From NCBI RefSeq assembly GCF_014495845.1, contig NZ_CP061080.1, positions 2,035,001 through 2,099,000 of the forward strand: a stretch of DNA of 64,000 nucleotides. Reading direction: 5' to 3'. Below the pieces are notes generated by a model. The model worked only from the letters and a program-made list of their open reading frames with translations. It did no database searches and was not told the DNA's origin. Positions 1 through 8,208 of the stretch are shown one piece after another. Position 1 is the first letter of the stretch, and each line of letters starts with the position of its first letter. A program made the position numbers and the translations under genes. The DNA is from Aquibium microcysteis (GTDB taxonomy: Bacteria > Pseudomonadota > Alphaproteobacteria > Rhizobiales > Rhizobiaceae).

Positions 1-1
1 G

Positions 2-706
2 ATGGTGCACGGCGTGGCGCGGCTGCACGGCGTCGATCCGAAGGAGATCATGCAGGCGGAGGACCTGCGCGCGCAGCGCATCTTCTTCTCCGAGCAGCTG
101 GCGCCGCTGTTTCGCCGCCGCCTGATCCGCTGGGCCGCGTCCAACAAGGCCTCGCTGTTCGGCCTCGGCATCCCGCCCGCGCAGTACGACGCGCTGGCCG
201 GCGGCGAGACCATGGCCGACGTGCTGGCGGAGCGCGTGCGCAAGCTCGCCTGCGACTTTCCGCTGAAGGCGAACTATTTCGCCTGGCAGGCCTTCGCCCG
301 CCGCTATCCGAAGCCCGGCGAAGCGGCGCTGCCGCCCTATCTCGAGCCCCGGAACTTCGACGCGGTGCGCGCGGGTGCCGCGCGCGTGGCCGTGCACCAG
401 ACGAACTTCACGGACTTCCTGTCGGAGAAGCCCGCCGCCTCGGTCGACCGCTACGTGCTGCTCGACGCACAGGACTGGATGAGCGACGCGCAGCTGAACG
501 CGCTGTGGGCCGGGATCACCCGCACCGCCGCACCGGGCGCCCGCGTCATCTTCCGCACCGCCGCGGTGCCGACGCTGCTGCCCGGCCGCGTCTCCGACGG
601 AACGCTGGCGCAGTGGCGCTACGAGGCCGACGCCTCGGCCGAGTTCACCGCCCGCGACCGCTCGGCGATCTATGGCGGCTTCCACCTCTACGTGAAGCGG
701 GGCTGA
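2..706 (+). CDS. btaA: S-adenosylmethionine:diacylglycerol 3-amino-3-carboxypropyltransferase BtaA (5' partial)
   Basis: This is the C-terminal part of BtaA (DUF3419), which transfers the 3-amino-3-carboxypropyl group of SAM to diacylglycerol, the first step of betaine-lipid (DGTS) synthesis at the membrane. The 234 visible residues include the family's C-terminal end, with a Ser-Ala-Ile-Tyr-Gly-Gly-Phe-His stretch just before the stop. Family members are about 400 residues, so the gene runs off the left edge and the ATG at position 2 is internal. btaB starts 2 bp after the stop, which makes this a btaAB operon. Betaine lipids replace phospholipids during phosphate limitation in rhizobia (family knowledge). 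No promoter is visible because the 5' end is missing. Confidence 0.93.
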   Translation: MVHGVARLHGVDPKEIMQAEDLRAQRIFFSEQLAPLFRRRLIRWAASNKASLFGLGIPPAQYDALAGGETMADVLAERVRKLACDFPLKANYFAWQAFARRYPKPGEAALPPYLEPRNFDAVRAGAARVAVHQTNFTDFLSEKPAASVDRYVLLDAQDWMSDAQLNALWAGITRTAAPGARVIFRTAAVPTLLPGRVSDGTLAQWRYEADASAEFTARDRSAIYGGFHLYVKRG

Positions 707-708
707 CG

Positions 709-1365
709 ATGGAGCGCGCCGCAGCCGACCACGCCGCGCTGATGGACGGCGTCTACCGCCTCCAGCGCCATGTCTACGACGCGACTCGCAAATACTACCT
801 GCTCGGCCGCGACCTTATGATCGAAGGCCTCGACGTGCCGGACCGCGGCACGGTGCTGGAACTCGGCTGCGGGACCGGCCGCAACCTCGTGCTCGCCGCC
901 CGGCGTTATCCCCGCGCGCAGTTCTTCGGCCTCGACATTTCGGCCGAGATGCTGGCGACCGCGCAGGCCTCGGTGGAGCGCGCCGGCCTGGCGGGCCGGG
1001 TGACGCTGGCGCGGGCGGACGCGACCCGCTTCGAGCCGCGCGACCTGTTCGGCACCGGCCGCTTCGACCGCGTCTTCGTCTCCTACGCGCTGTCGATGAT
1101 CCCCGGCGGGGAGCGGACGGTGGCGCTCGGCCTCGACGCGCTGGCGCCGGGCGGCGCGCTGCACATCGTCGACTTCGGCGGCCAGGAACGGCTGCCCGAC
1201 TGGTTCCGGTCGGTCCTGCGGGCGTGGCTGGCGAAATTCCACGTCAGCCCGCGCGACGACCTGCGCCGCGTGCTTGAATCGGAATGCGAACGGACCGGCG
1301 CAAGCCTTTCGATGGATTCGCTTTACTGCGGCTACGCGGTGCATGCGGTGCTGCACAGGGGCTGA
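709..1365 (+). CDS. btaB: Diacylglyceryl-homoserine N-methyltransferase BtaB
   Basis: This class I SAM-dependent methyltransferase of 218 residues trimethylates diacylglyceryl-homoserine to DGTS, the second and last step of the betaine-lipid pathway. SAM motif I (Leu-Glu-Leu-Gly-Cys-Gly-Thr-Gly) lies near residues 46-53 and the Asp of motif II (Gly-Leu-Asp-Ile-Ser) follows. I start it at the ATG 2 bp after the btaA stop; a longer reading back to 505 would overlap btaA heavily and is not credible. Translation is probably coupled to btaA. Length and position match rhizobial BtaB. Confidence 0.93.
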   Translation: MERAAADHAALMDGVYRLQRHVYDATRKYYLLGRDLMIEGLDVPDRGTVLELGCGTGRNLVLAARRYPRAQFFGLDISAEMLATAQASVERAGLAGRVTLARADATRFEPRDLFGTGRFDRVFVSYALSMIPGGERTVALGLDALAPGGALHIVDFGGQERLPDWFRSVLRAWLAKFHVSPRDDLRRVLESECERTGASLSMDSLYCGYAVHAVLHRG

Positions 1366-1395
1366 GCGGGCGGCGATCGTCTTCGGGCCTCGGCG

Positions 1396-1570
1396 CCGCC
1401 CCTCATCCCCCTGCCGGGACCTTCTCCCCGCAAGCGGGGAGAAGGGGCTGCGGCTGCGATGGCAGCGCGAAGCCTACGACCATTGCGATGGACGAAGCTC
1501 TCGGTTGAGGCTCTCTTCTCCCCGTTTGACGGGGAGAAGATGCCGGCAGGCAGATGAGGGGCAGCGCCGA
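1396..1570. repeat. RIME-like palindromic repeat pair (family A)
   Basis: The btaB-hydrolase gap is filled by two facing palindromes. The first has a CTTCTCCCCGCAAGCGGGG hairpin and the second a TTCTCCCCGTTTGACGGGG hairpin, bounded by CCGCCCCTCAT and its complement ATGAGGGGC. The same modules recur at 8209-8940 and inside paaD at 36258-36389. They resemble rhizobial intergenic mosaic elements. Confidence 0.8.
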
Positions 1571-1610
1571 CGTCGCTCGAAAAGACCGCCTGCATGAACA
1601 AGCGCCCGCC

Positions 1611-2993
1611 CTACTCCAGCGCCTTCGCCACGGCTTCCACCAGCCCCTGCGACTTCCAGCCGAGCTTGGACGGGGTGAGCCCAAGCCGCAGCACGACGAG
1701 GCCCTTCGAGGGGATCATCGCCATCGACTGGCCGTCATGGCCGAGCGCCCAGAACGCGTCGGCGGGCAGGTCGAAGCCGGCGTCGGGGTCCTGTCCGTCG
1801 GGCGTGCCGCCCTGCGGACCGTGCAGCCAGAGCTGGCCGTTGCCGTATTCGCCGTTCGAGGCCGGCGCCGGCTGGCGCATCCAGGCGAGAAAGTCCGCCG
1901 GCACGACCTGCCGGCCGGCCGCCGTGCCGTCGCCCAGCATGAACAGGCCGAAGCGGGCCCAGTCGCGCGCGGTGGCGTAGAGGTAGGACGAGCCGACGAA
2001 GGTGCCGGACGCGTCGGTCTCCAGCACCGCGCTCTCCATGCGGAGCGGATCGAACAGCGCCTCGCGCGGCCAGTCCATCGCCGCCTGCGGCTCGCCCAGC
2101 GTGTCCTGCCAGAGCCGCGACAGGAGGACGGCGGTGCCGCTCGAATAGCTGAAGATCGTGCCGGGCGGCCCGGCGAGCGGCCTGGACGCGGCGAAGCCCG
2201 CCATGTCGGGCTCGAGATAGAGCATGCGGGTGACGTCGGTGACGTCGCCATAGTCCTCGTTGAAGGAAAGCCCGCTCTGCATCCCCATCAGGTCCGACAG
2301 CGTGATGCGGGCGCGCGCGTCGGTCCAGGCGGGAAACAGGCCCGACTGGTCGAGCGAGAGCAGGCCTTCCTGCACCAGCGTGCCGACGAGGACCGCGTTC
2401 ACCGTCTTGGTCATCGACCAGCCGAGCAGCGGCGACGTCGCGTCGAAGCCCTCGCCGTAGCGCTCGGCGACGATGCGGCCGTCCTTGACGACGACGACCG
2501 CGCGCAGGCCGGGACCGGTGAGCGCGTCGTCGGCGAGGATCGCAGCGACCGCCTGCGCCTGCGCCGGCTCCACCATGTCGCCCGCAGGCCAGAGCCCGGG
2601 GCGGGCGGCCGGGCTGCCCGGCGTCGCCGAGAGATCGGCGAGCGCTGCGCGGTCGCCGGAGGGCACGGAGGCGCAGCCGAGGCCGTCGCGGTGGGCGGCG
2701 AGGCCGGGGCCGAACAGGCCGAGAAGCGTAGCCTTCGCGGTGCCGGCGGAGGGGTCGACGTCGACCTCGAGCCAGCGCAGCAGCGGGTGCCCCGGCGCCT
2801 GGACGTCGACGGCGAGCACCGCGTCGGCGTCGCGGCCGGCGACGAAGACGTTGGAGCAGACGATCTTGGCGGTGTAGCCGGCGCCGACGCGGATCAGCTC
2901 CGGCGGCGCCAGGAACAGCCAGCCGGCGAGACCCGCCACCGCCACGACGACGAGGATCAAGAGCCATTTCACGAGGGTTGCGAGAATGCGCAT
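1611..2993 (-). CDS. Membrane-anchored serine hydrolase, beta-lactamase/NylB-like family
   Basis: This class C beta-lactamase-fold serine hydrolase has 460 residues. Residues 8-30 form one hydrophobic N-terminal segment (anchor or uncleaved signal), and the catalytic domain lies in the periplasm. The nucleophile motif SMTK (S193-K196) sits in the expected place. It is followed by YSS at 283-285 (the Y-x-N/S motif) and GHDGQ at 418-422 in place of the KTG motif. The family includes esterases, 6-aminohexanoate-dimer hydrolases and D-aminopeptidases; the substrate cannot be read from sequence. I chose the ATG at 2993 because it places the membrane segment at the N-terminus; the extra 37 upstream residues are Pro/Arg-rich and look non-coding. 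Confidence 0.85.
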   Translation of the reverse strand: MRILATLVKWLLILVVVAVAGLAGWLFLAPPELIRVGAGYTAKIVCSNVFVAGRDADAVLAVDVQAPGHPLLRWLEVDVDPSAGTAKATLLGLFGPGLAAHRDGLGCASVPSGDRAALADLSATPGSPAARPGLWPAGDMVEPAQAQAVAAILADDALTGPGLRAVVVVKDGRIVAERYGEGFDATSPLLGWSMTKTVNAVLVGTLVQEGLLSLDQSGLFPAWTDARARITLSDLMGMQSGLSFNEDYGDVTDVTRMLYLEPDMAGFAASRPLAGPPGTIFSYSSGTAVLLSRLWQDTLGEPQAAMDWPREALFDPLRMESAVLETDASGTFVGSSYLYATARDWARFGLFMLGDGTAAGRQVVPADFLAWMRQPAPASNGEYGNGQLWLHGPQGGTPDGQDPDAGFDLPADAFWALGHDGQSMAMIPSKGLVVLRLGLTPSKLGWKSQGLVEAVAKALE

Positions 2994-3219
2994 GGGCGGC
3001 GTCGTCCTGTCCGGTCGGTGCGGCGGGGACGGCCGCGGCCATGGAATTGCCGCCATCCCCCGCTTGCTGGCCGGCACAATCGGGCGGGCCGGCGCGAAAG
3101 GCAATCACCAATTCGTGGTCGTCCGCCGGACCTTCGCGCGATGACCGGGCAGGAGGCCTGGTCTATCCAGCTCCACGCGGAGCGGCCCGATTCGGGGCCC
3201 CGGACGGAAGGAGGACGAG

Positions 3220-4035
3220 ATGCGCCGATGGGCGGCGGCGACCCTGGCGGCCTGTGCCGTGGCGATGCTGGCGGGCTGCACCTCGGGCGGCATCCGGCTG
3301 TCCGACCTCGCGCCGACGTCCGGTGCGGCGCCCGGCGTGGCGGTGACCAACCCGCGCTACGGCGATCGCGACCCGCATGCCTGGACCGGCCGGGCGCCGT
3401 GGGCCTATCCGGTGCACGGCACCGACGTGTCGAAATACCAGGGGCCGGTCGACTGGGAGAAGGCGCGGGCGAGCGGCATCTCGTTCGCCTTCATCAAGGC
3501 GACGGAGGGCGGCGACCGGGTCGACGAGTTCTTCCACCGCAACTGGAACGCGGCCAAGCTCGCCGGCGTGCCGCGCGGGGCCTATCATTTCTTCTATTTC
3601 TGCCGGCCGGCGATCGAGCAGGCGCAATGGTTCATCCGCCACGTGCCGCGCGACCGGACCGCCCTGCCCCCGGTGCTCGACATGGAATGGAACCACCTGT
3701 CGCCGTCCTGCAAGCTCAGGCCGCCCGCCGCCACCGTGCGCGCCGAGATGAAGGTGTTCCTCGACGCGGTGGAAAAACACTACGGCAAGCGGCCGATCAT
3801 CTACACCTCGATCGACTTCTGGGAAGACAACGGCCTGTCGGGCTTCAGCGGCTACGACTGGTGGCTGCGCTCGGTCGCCGACCATCCCGACACCCGCTAC
3901 GGCCGGCAGAACTTCCTGTTCTGGCAGTACACCGGCACCGGCATCGTGCCCGGCATCCGCGGCGACGCAGACATCAACGTCTTCTCCGGCAGCGTGTCGG
4001 CCTGGCAGCGCTGGCTGAAGGCCACCGCGGGCTGA
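3220..4035 (+). CDS. GH25 family lysozyme lipoprotein
   Basis: This is a glycoside hydrolase family 25 (Chalaropsis-type lysozyme) protein of 271 residues. It begins with a lipoprotein signal whose lipobox LAGC ends at Cys20, so the enzyme should be lipid-anchored in the envelope. The GH25 hallmarks are present: Gly-Thr-Asp-Val-Ser with Asp69, an Ile-Lys-Ala-Thr-Glu-Gly motif at 92-97, and the catalytic Asp-Met-Glu triplet at 154-156. The probable role is peptidoglycan remodelling. The start is the ATG preceded by GGAGGACGAG. It is transcribed away from the serine hydrolase. Confidence 0.9.
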   Translation: MRRWAAATLAACAVAMLAGCTSGGIRLSDLAPTSGAAPGVAVTNPRYGDRDPHAWTGRAPWAYPVHGTDVSKYQGPVDWEKARASGISFAFIKATEGGDRVDEFFHRNWNAAKLAGVPRGAYHFFYFCRPAIEQAQWFIRHVPRDRTALPPVLDMEWNHLSPSCKLRPPAATVRAEMKVFLDAVEKHYGKRPIIYTSIDFWEDNGLSGFSGYDWWLRSVADHPDTRYGRQNFLFWQYTGTGIVPGIRGDADINVFSGSVSAWQRWLKATAG

Positions 4036-4113
4036 ACGACGCGGCCAGACGGGCGGAACGCGCGTCGTGTGCCGGCCGTGGTCGGTCGGCGGGATGGCAG
4101 ACCGAAGGCCCTC

Positions 4114-4233
4114 GCCGTCATCCTCGGGCTTGTCCCGAGGATCTGCGACGCACTGGTATGGGTCCGCCGTGGGCTGGCCGCGCCAGACTCTCCAGGCTTG
4201 GCAGATCCTCGGGACAAGCCCGAGGATGACGGC
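4114..4233. repeat. Inverted pair of REP-like palindromes (family C)
   Basis: Two inverted copies of GTCATCCTCGGGCTTGTCCC followed by GAGGATCTGC (4114-4147 and 4200-4233) lie between convergent genes. Each copy can itself fold (CTCGGG / CCCGAG). The same paired arrangement exists at 40181-41656, where an insertion sequence has split it. Confidence 0.8.
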
Positions 4234-4291
4234 GCTGGAGCCGCCCGCGACGGCGCGCCGGCCGAGCGGCCGGGGCCAGTCCGGCCTGGTT

Positions 4292-4549
4292 TCACACCCG
4301 GTCGAAATGGTCCTTGTCGCCGGGCAGCAGCATCAGCGCGGTGGCGAGGAAGGCGAAGGCGAAGGTGACGCCGAAGGACAGGGCCAGGATGAACAGCGCG
4401 ACGCCGCGCTGGCTGGAATGCCACACGAGCTCGCCGAAGCCGCCGACGTTGAACCAGATCAGCCCGGCCGCCACCAGCCAGCCGATCACGACGCCGGCCG
4501 CGGAATTGACGACGACGAAGCGGATGAGCCTGGGGACGCGCGGGGTCAT
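4292..4549 (-). CDS. Small two-helix membrane protein, unknown function
   Basis: An 85-residue protein with two clear hydrophobic helices (about residues 10-34 and 48-74) and charged ends. I do not recognise a family. Its ATG overlaps the stop of the upstream decarboxylase gene by 4 bp (ATGA), so the two are translationally coupled and form an operon. That context suggests a membrane partner, perhaps in polyamine or amino-acid handling, but this is inference. Confidence 0.75.
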   Translation of the reverse strand: MTPRVPRLIRFVVVNSAAGVVIGWLVAAGLIWFNVGGFGELVWHSSQRGVALFILALSFGVTFAFAFLATALMLLPGDKDHFDRV

Positions 4550-5775
4550 TGGCCGGCTCCCGCCATGGTCTCGAGGCTGGCGAAGCCTTCCGGTGCGCCG
4601 CCCTCGTCGAAGGGCGTCGTCACCTCCACGAAGGTATCGGGATAGAAGCCGTTGAAGCGCGAGCGCAGCGACAGCGAATAGGCGCCGATGTGGCCGATCT
4701 CGATCCAGTCGCCGGTGTCGACGGTCTCCGGCAGCCAGAACGGCCGCGACAGGATGTCGACCGAATCGCAGGTGGCGCCGCAGACCTTGAACGGCACGAT
4801 GGTCTTCTCGTCGCCGTTGCGGCTGCGGATCGCCGGATCGGGGATGAAGCGGGCCGGCAGCGTGATCTTGCCGGTCCACGAATCCGACAGCGACGACCAG
4901 ATGCCGTCGTTGATGTAGATGCGCCGGCCTTTTCGCAGCAGCACCCGCACGATCAGCGAGAAGGCGTGGGCGCAGATGACGCGGCCGGGCTCGGCCACCA
5001 GCGGCACGTCGCCGAAGCCCCATTCGACGATGTCGGCACGGAGCCGCGACATCAGCTGCCCGAGCGACGGCATCTCCGGCGCCTTGCGGTTGGGGTCGTG
5101 GCCGTATTCGGCCGGAAACCCGCCGCCGACGTCGAGGCCGGCGAGCGGCACGGCGGCGCGGTTGCGCACCCAGTCGGCGCTGCGCAGCGCCCGCTCGTAG
5201 GTGTCGGGATCGGTGATCTGGCTGCCGACGTGGAAGCAGATCCCGACGCGGTAGCCGTTGCGGTGCAGCCGCTGCAGGAGTTCGACCGCGTGGGCCGGGC
5301 CGGCGCCGAACTTCTTCGACAGTTCGTAGGCGGCGCCGCCCTTGGTCTGGATGCGCACGAAGACGGTCAGCGTGCCCGGATCGATGTCGAGCGCCTGGAC
5401 GACGCGGGCGAGCTTCGTCACCTCGTCCTCGTGGTCGACGGCGATGACGCGGATGCCGTAGGTCTCGAGCGCCAGCCTGATGTCGGACTGCGCCTTGACC
5501 GGGTGCATGTAGAGCATCTCCGCCTCCGGCGCGACCGCGCGCACCGCCGCGAACTCGGCCGGCGAGGCGACGTCGAAGGCCGTCACCCCCGCCTCGGCCA
5601 GCGCCTGCAGCACCATCGGCTCGCCATTGGTCTTCACCGCATAGGCGGTGCGCCCCGGAAACATCTCCATGAACCGCCGCGCGTCGGCCTTCAGCACCGC
5701 CGGGCGGAAGCAATAGACCGGAACGTCGGGCCGCAGGCTGAGCGCCGCCTCGCGGGCGTTTTCGAAGGTCTGCAT
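4546..5775 (-). CDS. Type III PLP-dependent ornithine/lysine decarboxylase
   Basis: This alanine-racemase-fold decarboxylase has 409 residues and makes putrescine or cadaverine in the cytoplasm. Visible motifs are the PLP lysine in AVKTN (K48), HVGSQ (182-186), GGGFP (217-221), EPGR (262-265) and the CDSVD motif (336-340), whose Cys and Asp line the active site of the ODC/LDC group. Length and motifs match alphaproteobacterial ornithine/lysine decarboxylases rather than diaminopimelate decarboxylase. I chose the start at 5775 (Met-Gln-Thr-Phe); a further upstream ATG at 5823 adds 16 unlikely residues. The gene for a small membrane protein follows with a 4-bp overlap. Confidence 0.9.
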   Translation of the reverse strand: MQTFENAREAALSLRPDVPVYCFRPAVLKADARRFMEMFPGRTAYAVKTNGEPMVLQALAEAGVTAFDVASPAEFAAVRAVAPEAEMLYMHPVKAQSDIRLALETYGIRVIAVDHEDEVTKLARVVQALDIDPGTLTVFVRIQTKGGAAYELSKKFGAGPAHAVELLQRLHRNGYRVGICFHVGSQITDPDTYERALRSADWVRNRAAVPLAGLDVGGGFPAEYGHDPNRKAPEMPSLGQLMSRLRADIVEWGFGDVPLVAEPGRVICAHAFSLIVRVLLRKGRRIYINDGIWSSLSDSWTGKITLPARFIPDPAIRSRNGDEKTIVPFKVCGATCDSVDILSRPFWLPETVDTGDWIEIGHIGAYSLSLRSRFNGFYPDTFVEVTTPFDEGGAPEGFASLETMAGAGQ

Positions 5776-5920
5776 GGCGCGGCTCCCGTGTCCGGCGATT
5801 CGGATGGGGGGAGAGTAGGGCATGAATGTGGAAATGCGGAGGGCGGGGGTGGGGGCGTATTCCGGTCGGACGGTTGGGTAAGCCTCCGGGACAGGAAGTC
5901 GTGATGCCGCACCAAACGAT

Positions 5921-5972
5921 ATTGAGAACTCCGCTTCACGGCCGAAATTGAGAACTCCGCTTCACGGTCGAA
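5921..5972. repeat. 26-bp tandem duplication at the end of the Abi-like gene
   Basis: Two adjacent 26-bp units (5921-5946 and 5947-5972) beginning ATTGAGAACTCCGCTTCACG differ at one base. The second copy contains the last codons and stop of the Abi-like gene, so the 3' end of that gene has been duplicated downstream of itself. Confidence 0.85.
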
Positions 5973-6624
5973 GCGGAATCAGCGCCGTGACCTTCTGCAC
6001 TCTGTCCATCCAAGTCGCCGCGGTCGGATTGCGCCAGCCAATCACGTCGTGGAGCCGTCGATACTCGTCCGCTATGTTGCGCGTGAAGATCGGCTCGTGG
6101 TGCGCAATGCGGTTGCGCAGCTGCCGTATCGCTTGCAGGGCGGCGAACGCATCGGCGCGCGCCGCTGGAACGGGTGTGCCGGCAGGGATGCCCGGGAAGG
6201 CGGCGTTCATGTGGGGAATCCACAGCCGGGTGTCCTGCCCCGCCGTGAACGTCTTCTCCCAGAAGGCGAATTTCAGCTCCGCAACCACCTTGCCCGCAGT
6301 CGGCATGCGTGCTGCGACGGTTCGCAGATCGGTCTGAGGATTGTAGTGCCAGTTCGTCCTGGCCACCGGCAGGCTTCGGATGAAACCGTTCGACCACGGC
6401 CAGTTGGCGCCATGAACCTTTTCCAGCACTTCGGTGACGCCGTTGCGGGCCGCCACTTCACAGACCTGCAGCGGCACGATGAAAGCGGCCGAAAGTTCGA
6501 GATTCCACTGGTAGAGGGCCAGAGCATCCGCTCTGTGATTGCCTTTTGCTTGCAGGTAGGTTGCGAACCGTGGCGCTGAAATGACGTGCGGGAGGTCCTT
6601 CAACTCGACCGAAGAGAACGGCAA
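5962..6624 (-). CDS. Abi-like family protein (HEPN-type putative RNase)
   Basis: This protein of about 220 residues resembles the Abi_2/AbiD-F group. Near its C-terminus is the HEPN signature Arg-Asn-Arg-Ile-Ala-His-His-Glu (170-177), an R-x(4-6)-H motif that in HEPN proteins forms the RNase active site. No ATG is available. I start it at TTG 6624 because AGGAGG lies exactly 5 bp upstream; an open frame continues far upstream but is GC-skewed shadow sequence. Family members act in abortive phage infection or as toxins. It stands alone, is somewhat poorer in GC than its neighbours, and has no obvious antitoxin, which suggests horizontal acquisition. Confidence 0.8.
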   Translation of the reverse strand: MPFSSVELKDLPHVISAPRFATYLQAKGNHRADALALYQWNLELSAAFIVPLQVCEVAARNGVTEVLEKVHGANWPWSNGFIRSLPVARTNWHYNPQTDLRTVAARMPTAGKVVAELKFAFWEKTFTAGQDTRLWIPHMNAAFPGIPAGTPVPAARADAFAALQAIRQLRNRIAHHEPIFTRNIADEYRRLHDVIGWRNPTAATWMDRVQKVTALIPLRP

Positions 6625-6738
6625 CGATGCCTCCTGGATAGCCGCGCCAACCTTGACATTTCTTCCGTGATGGATATTTAACCAATCAGAGGCCTTGAGA
6701 CACGCGGGCGCAAGTCCCCCCTCATCGTCATCGGAAGA

Positions 6739-6764
6739 AACCCGCCAGAGATGGCGGGTTTTTT
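6739..6764 (+). terminator. Rho-independent terminator, orphan
   Basis: An AACCCGCC / GGCGGGTT hairpin with a 6-nt loop is followed by six T residues on the + strand. No + strand gene lies upstream of it in this gap, so it may terminate a small RNA or be a remnant. Confidence 0.7.
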
Positions 6765-6888
6765 CGTTCCGGGACGGGGTGTTCGTGATCCTGCCTGACG
6801 GCAAACGGGACGAACCCCCGAAATCGGGTGGCTTCCTCCTCCCGCCCGTCCTATCGCATCCCGCCGCGACCAGGACGAGCGAATCGCC

Positions 6889-7818
6889 ATGACAACACCC
6901 TCCCCCGCCGCCCCGATGACGGCCGCCGTCTGGGCGCAGGTCCTGCTTCTGGGGGCGATCTGGGGCGGGTCGTTCTTCTTTGCGCGGATCGCGGTGCAGG
7001 AGATCGCGCCGCTGATGCTGGTGCTGCTGCGGGTGTCGATCGCGGCAATGGCCCTGCACGTCTTTCTGGCGGCGACGGGGACGCGGTTCGGGCCGGCGCT
7101 GGCGCAGGCGCCGCGGCTTCTGCTGCTCGGGCTCCTGAACAACGCCATCCCCTTCTCGCTGATCTTCATGGGCCAGACCGAACTCGGCGCGGGGCTCGCC
7201 TCGGTGCTCAACGCCACGACTCCGTTCTGGACCGCGCTGGTGGCGGCGTGGCTGATCGCCGGCGAGCGGCTGAGCGTCCGCAAGGTCGCCGGCGTGCTGG
7301 TCGGCATCGCCGGCACCGCGGTGATGCTGGCGCCGGGGCTCGTCGCCGGGCTCGGCGGGCCGGCCTGGGCGAAGCTGCTGCTCGTCGGCGCGTCGCTCTC
7401 CTACGCCTTCGCCTTCGTGGTGGCGAAGCGCATCGAGGGCCTCGCGCCGCCGCTGATGGCCGCGGGGCAGCTCACCGCCTCGACGCTGATCATGCTGCCG
7501 GTGGCGCTTCTGGTGCATGGCGGCGGGGGCGTGGCGGAAGCCTCGGGCGGCGCCTGGAGCGCGGTGCTTTCGCTGGCGCTCGTCGCGACCGCCTTCGCCT
7601 ACATCCTCTTCTTCCGGATCGTGGCGGCCGCGGGCGCCGGCAACGCCTCGCTGGTGACGCTGATCGTGCCGGCCAGCGCCGTCCTGCTCGGCACGGTCTT
7701 TCTGGGCGAGCGGCTGGACGTTTTCGAACTGGCGGGAATGGCCATCATCGCATGCGGACTGCTGGTGATCGACGGGCGGCTGCCGCACCGCCGCAGGAAC
7801 CGCGCCGCAACGCGATAG
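6889..7818 (+). CDS. EamA/DMT family transporter
   Basis: An inner-membrane drug/metabolite exporter of 309 residues. It has two EamA repeats of about five helices each, starting near residues 13 and 161. The second repeat carries the typical Pro-Ala-Ser-Ala-Val-Leu-Leu-Gly...Gly-Glu segment (TM9 into the following loop). Substrates of this family range from amino acids to drugs; none can be assigned. The gene is monocistronic; the start ATG is the one right before the first hydrophobic segment. Confidence 0.9.
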   Translation: MTTPSPAAPMTAAVWAQVLLLGAIWGGSFFFARIAVQEIAPLMLVLLRVSIAAMALHVFLAATGTRFGPALAQAPRLLLLGLLNNAIPFSLIFMGQTELGAGLASVLNATTPFWTALVAAWLIAGERLSVRKVAGVLVGIAGTAVMLAPGLVAGLGGPAWAKLLLVGASLSYAFAFVVAKRIEGLAPPLMAAGQLTASTLIMLPVALLVHGGGGVAEASGGAWSAVLSLALVATAFAYILFFRIVAAAGAGNASLVTLIVPASAVLLGTVFLGERLDVFELAGMAIIACGLLVIDGRLPHRRRNRAATR

Positions 7819-8013
7819 GATGGGCCGCGGACCGGCGGCCGGCTAACCAAGGCGATCGGCGCGACAGCGGAATTTCGGCGAATGTTTTCAACGGGAAATG
7901 CCTTGGCCGGCGATGGAAGTTCCACACGCACTGTGCGCTGCAGCATACATTTCGCTTGCCAGTGGCACAAATGCGCCTACACTTCTGGCATAGTCTGCAG
8001 AGGAGGCTATGGC

Positions 8014-8100
8014 ATGGGACTGACCAAACCGATCAACGCGTTGATGGTGTGTTGTGCGTTCGCCTTCATCGGAGCGCTCATCGTCGGGGTGATCCCCTGA
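8014..8100 (+). CDS. 28-residue membrane peptide (small ORF)
   Basis: ATG 8014 is preceded at 7 bp by a perfect AGGAGG (8001-8006) and opens a 28-codon frame. The peptide has a short polar N-terminus (Met-Gly-Leu-Thr-Lys-Pro) followed by an almost unbroken hydrophobic helix with a Cys-Cys pair, ending Gly-Val-Ile-Pro. A strong hairpin follows 46 bp after the stop. The ideal ribosome-binding site plus a single transmembrane helix support a real small membrane protein. It is not part of the nearby exporter operon by any visible link. Function unknown. Confidence 0.7.
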   Translation: MGLTKPINALMVCCAFAFIGALIVGVIP

Positions 8101-8146
8101 GCCAGGGGCCGGTCCGCCGGCCCGACGGGTAGCAGAGACAAACGGA

Positions 8147-8170
8147 CGGCCGGGCACTCGCCCGGCCGTT
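8147..8170 (+). terminator. Hairpin downstream of the small membrane peptide gene
   Basis: A perfect 10-bp stem, ACGGCCGGGC / GCCCGGCCGT, with an ACTC loop. A T-run appears only about 20 bp later, so it may be a terminator or an RNA-stabilising hairpin. Confidence 0.55.
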
Positions 8171-8208
8171 CTGCGTTCGGGGGCTTTTTCCGCGCGCGCG
8201 CTGCTCCC

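Noticed and set aside
1554..4229. 891-codon open frame opposite the serine hydrolase and across the GH25 gene
   Set aside because: It is an Arg/His/Ala/Gly-rich shadow frame caused by high GC; the real genes in this span have clear motifs on the other frames.
6690..6735. Possible tRNA 3' remnant (GCGGGCGCAAGTCCCC) next to the orphan terminator
   Set aside because: No acceptor stem, anticodon arm or CCA can be recognised and the T-loop is not canonical, so I did not annotate a tRNA or attachment site.
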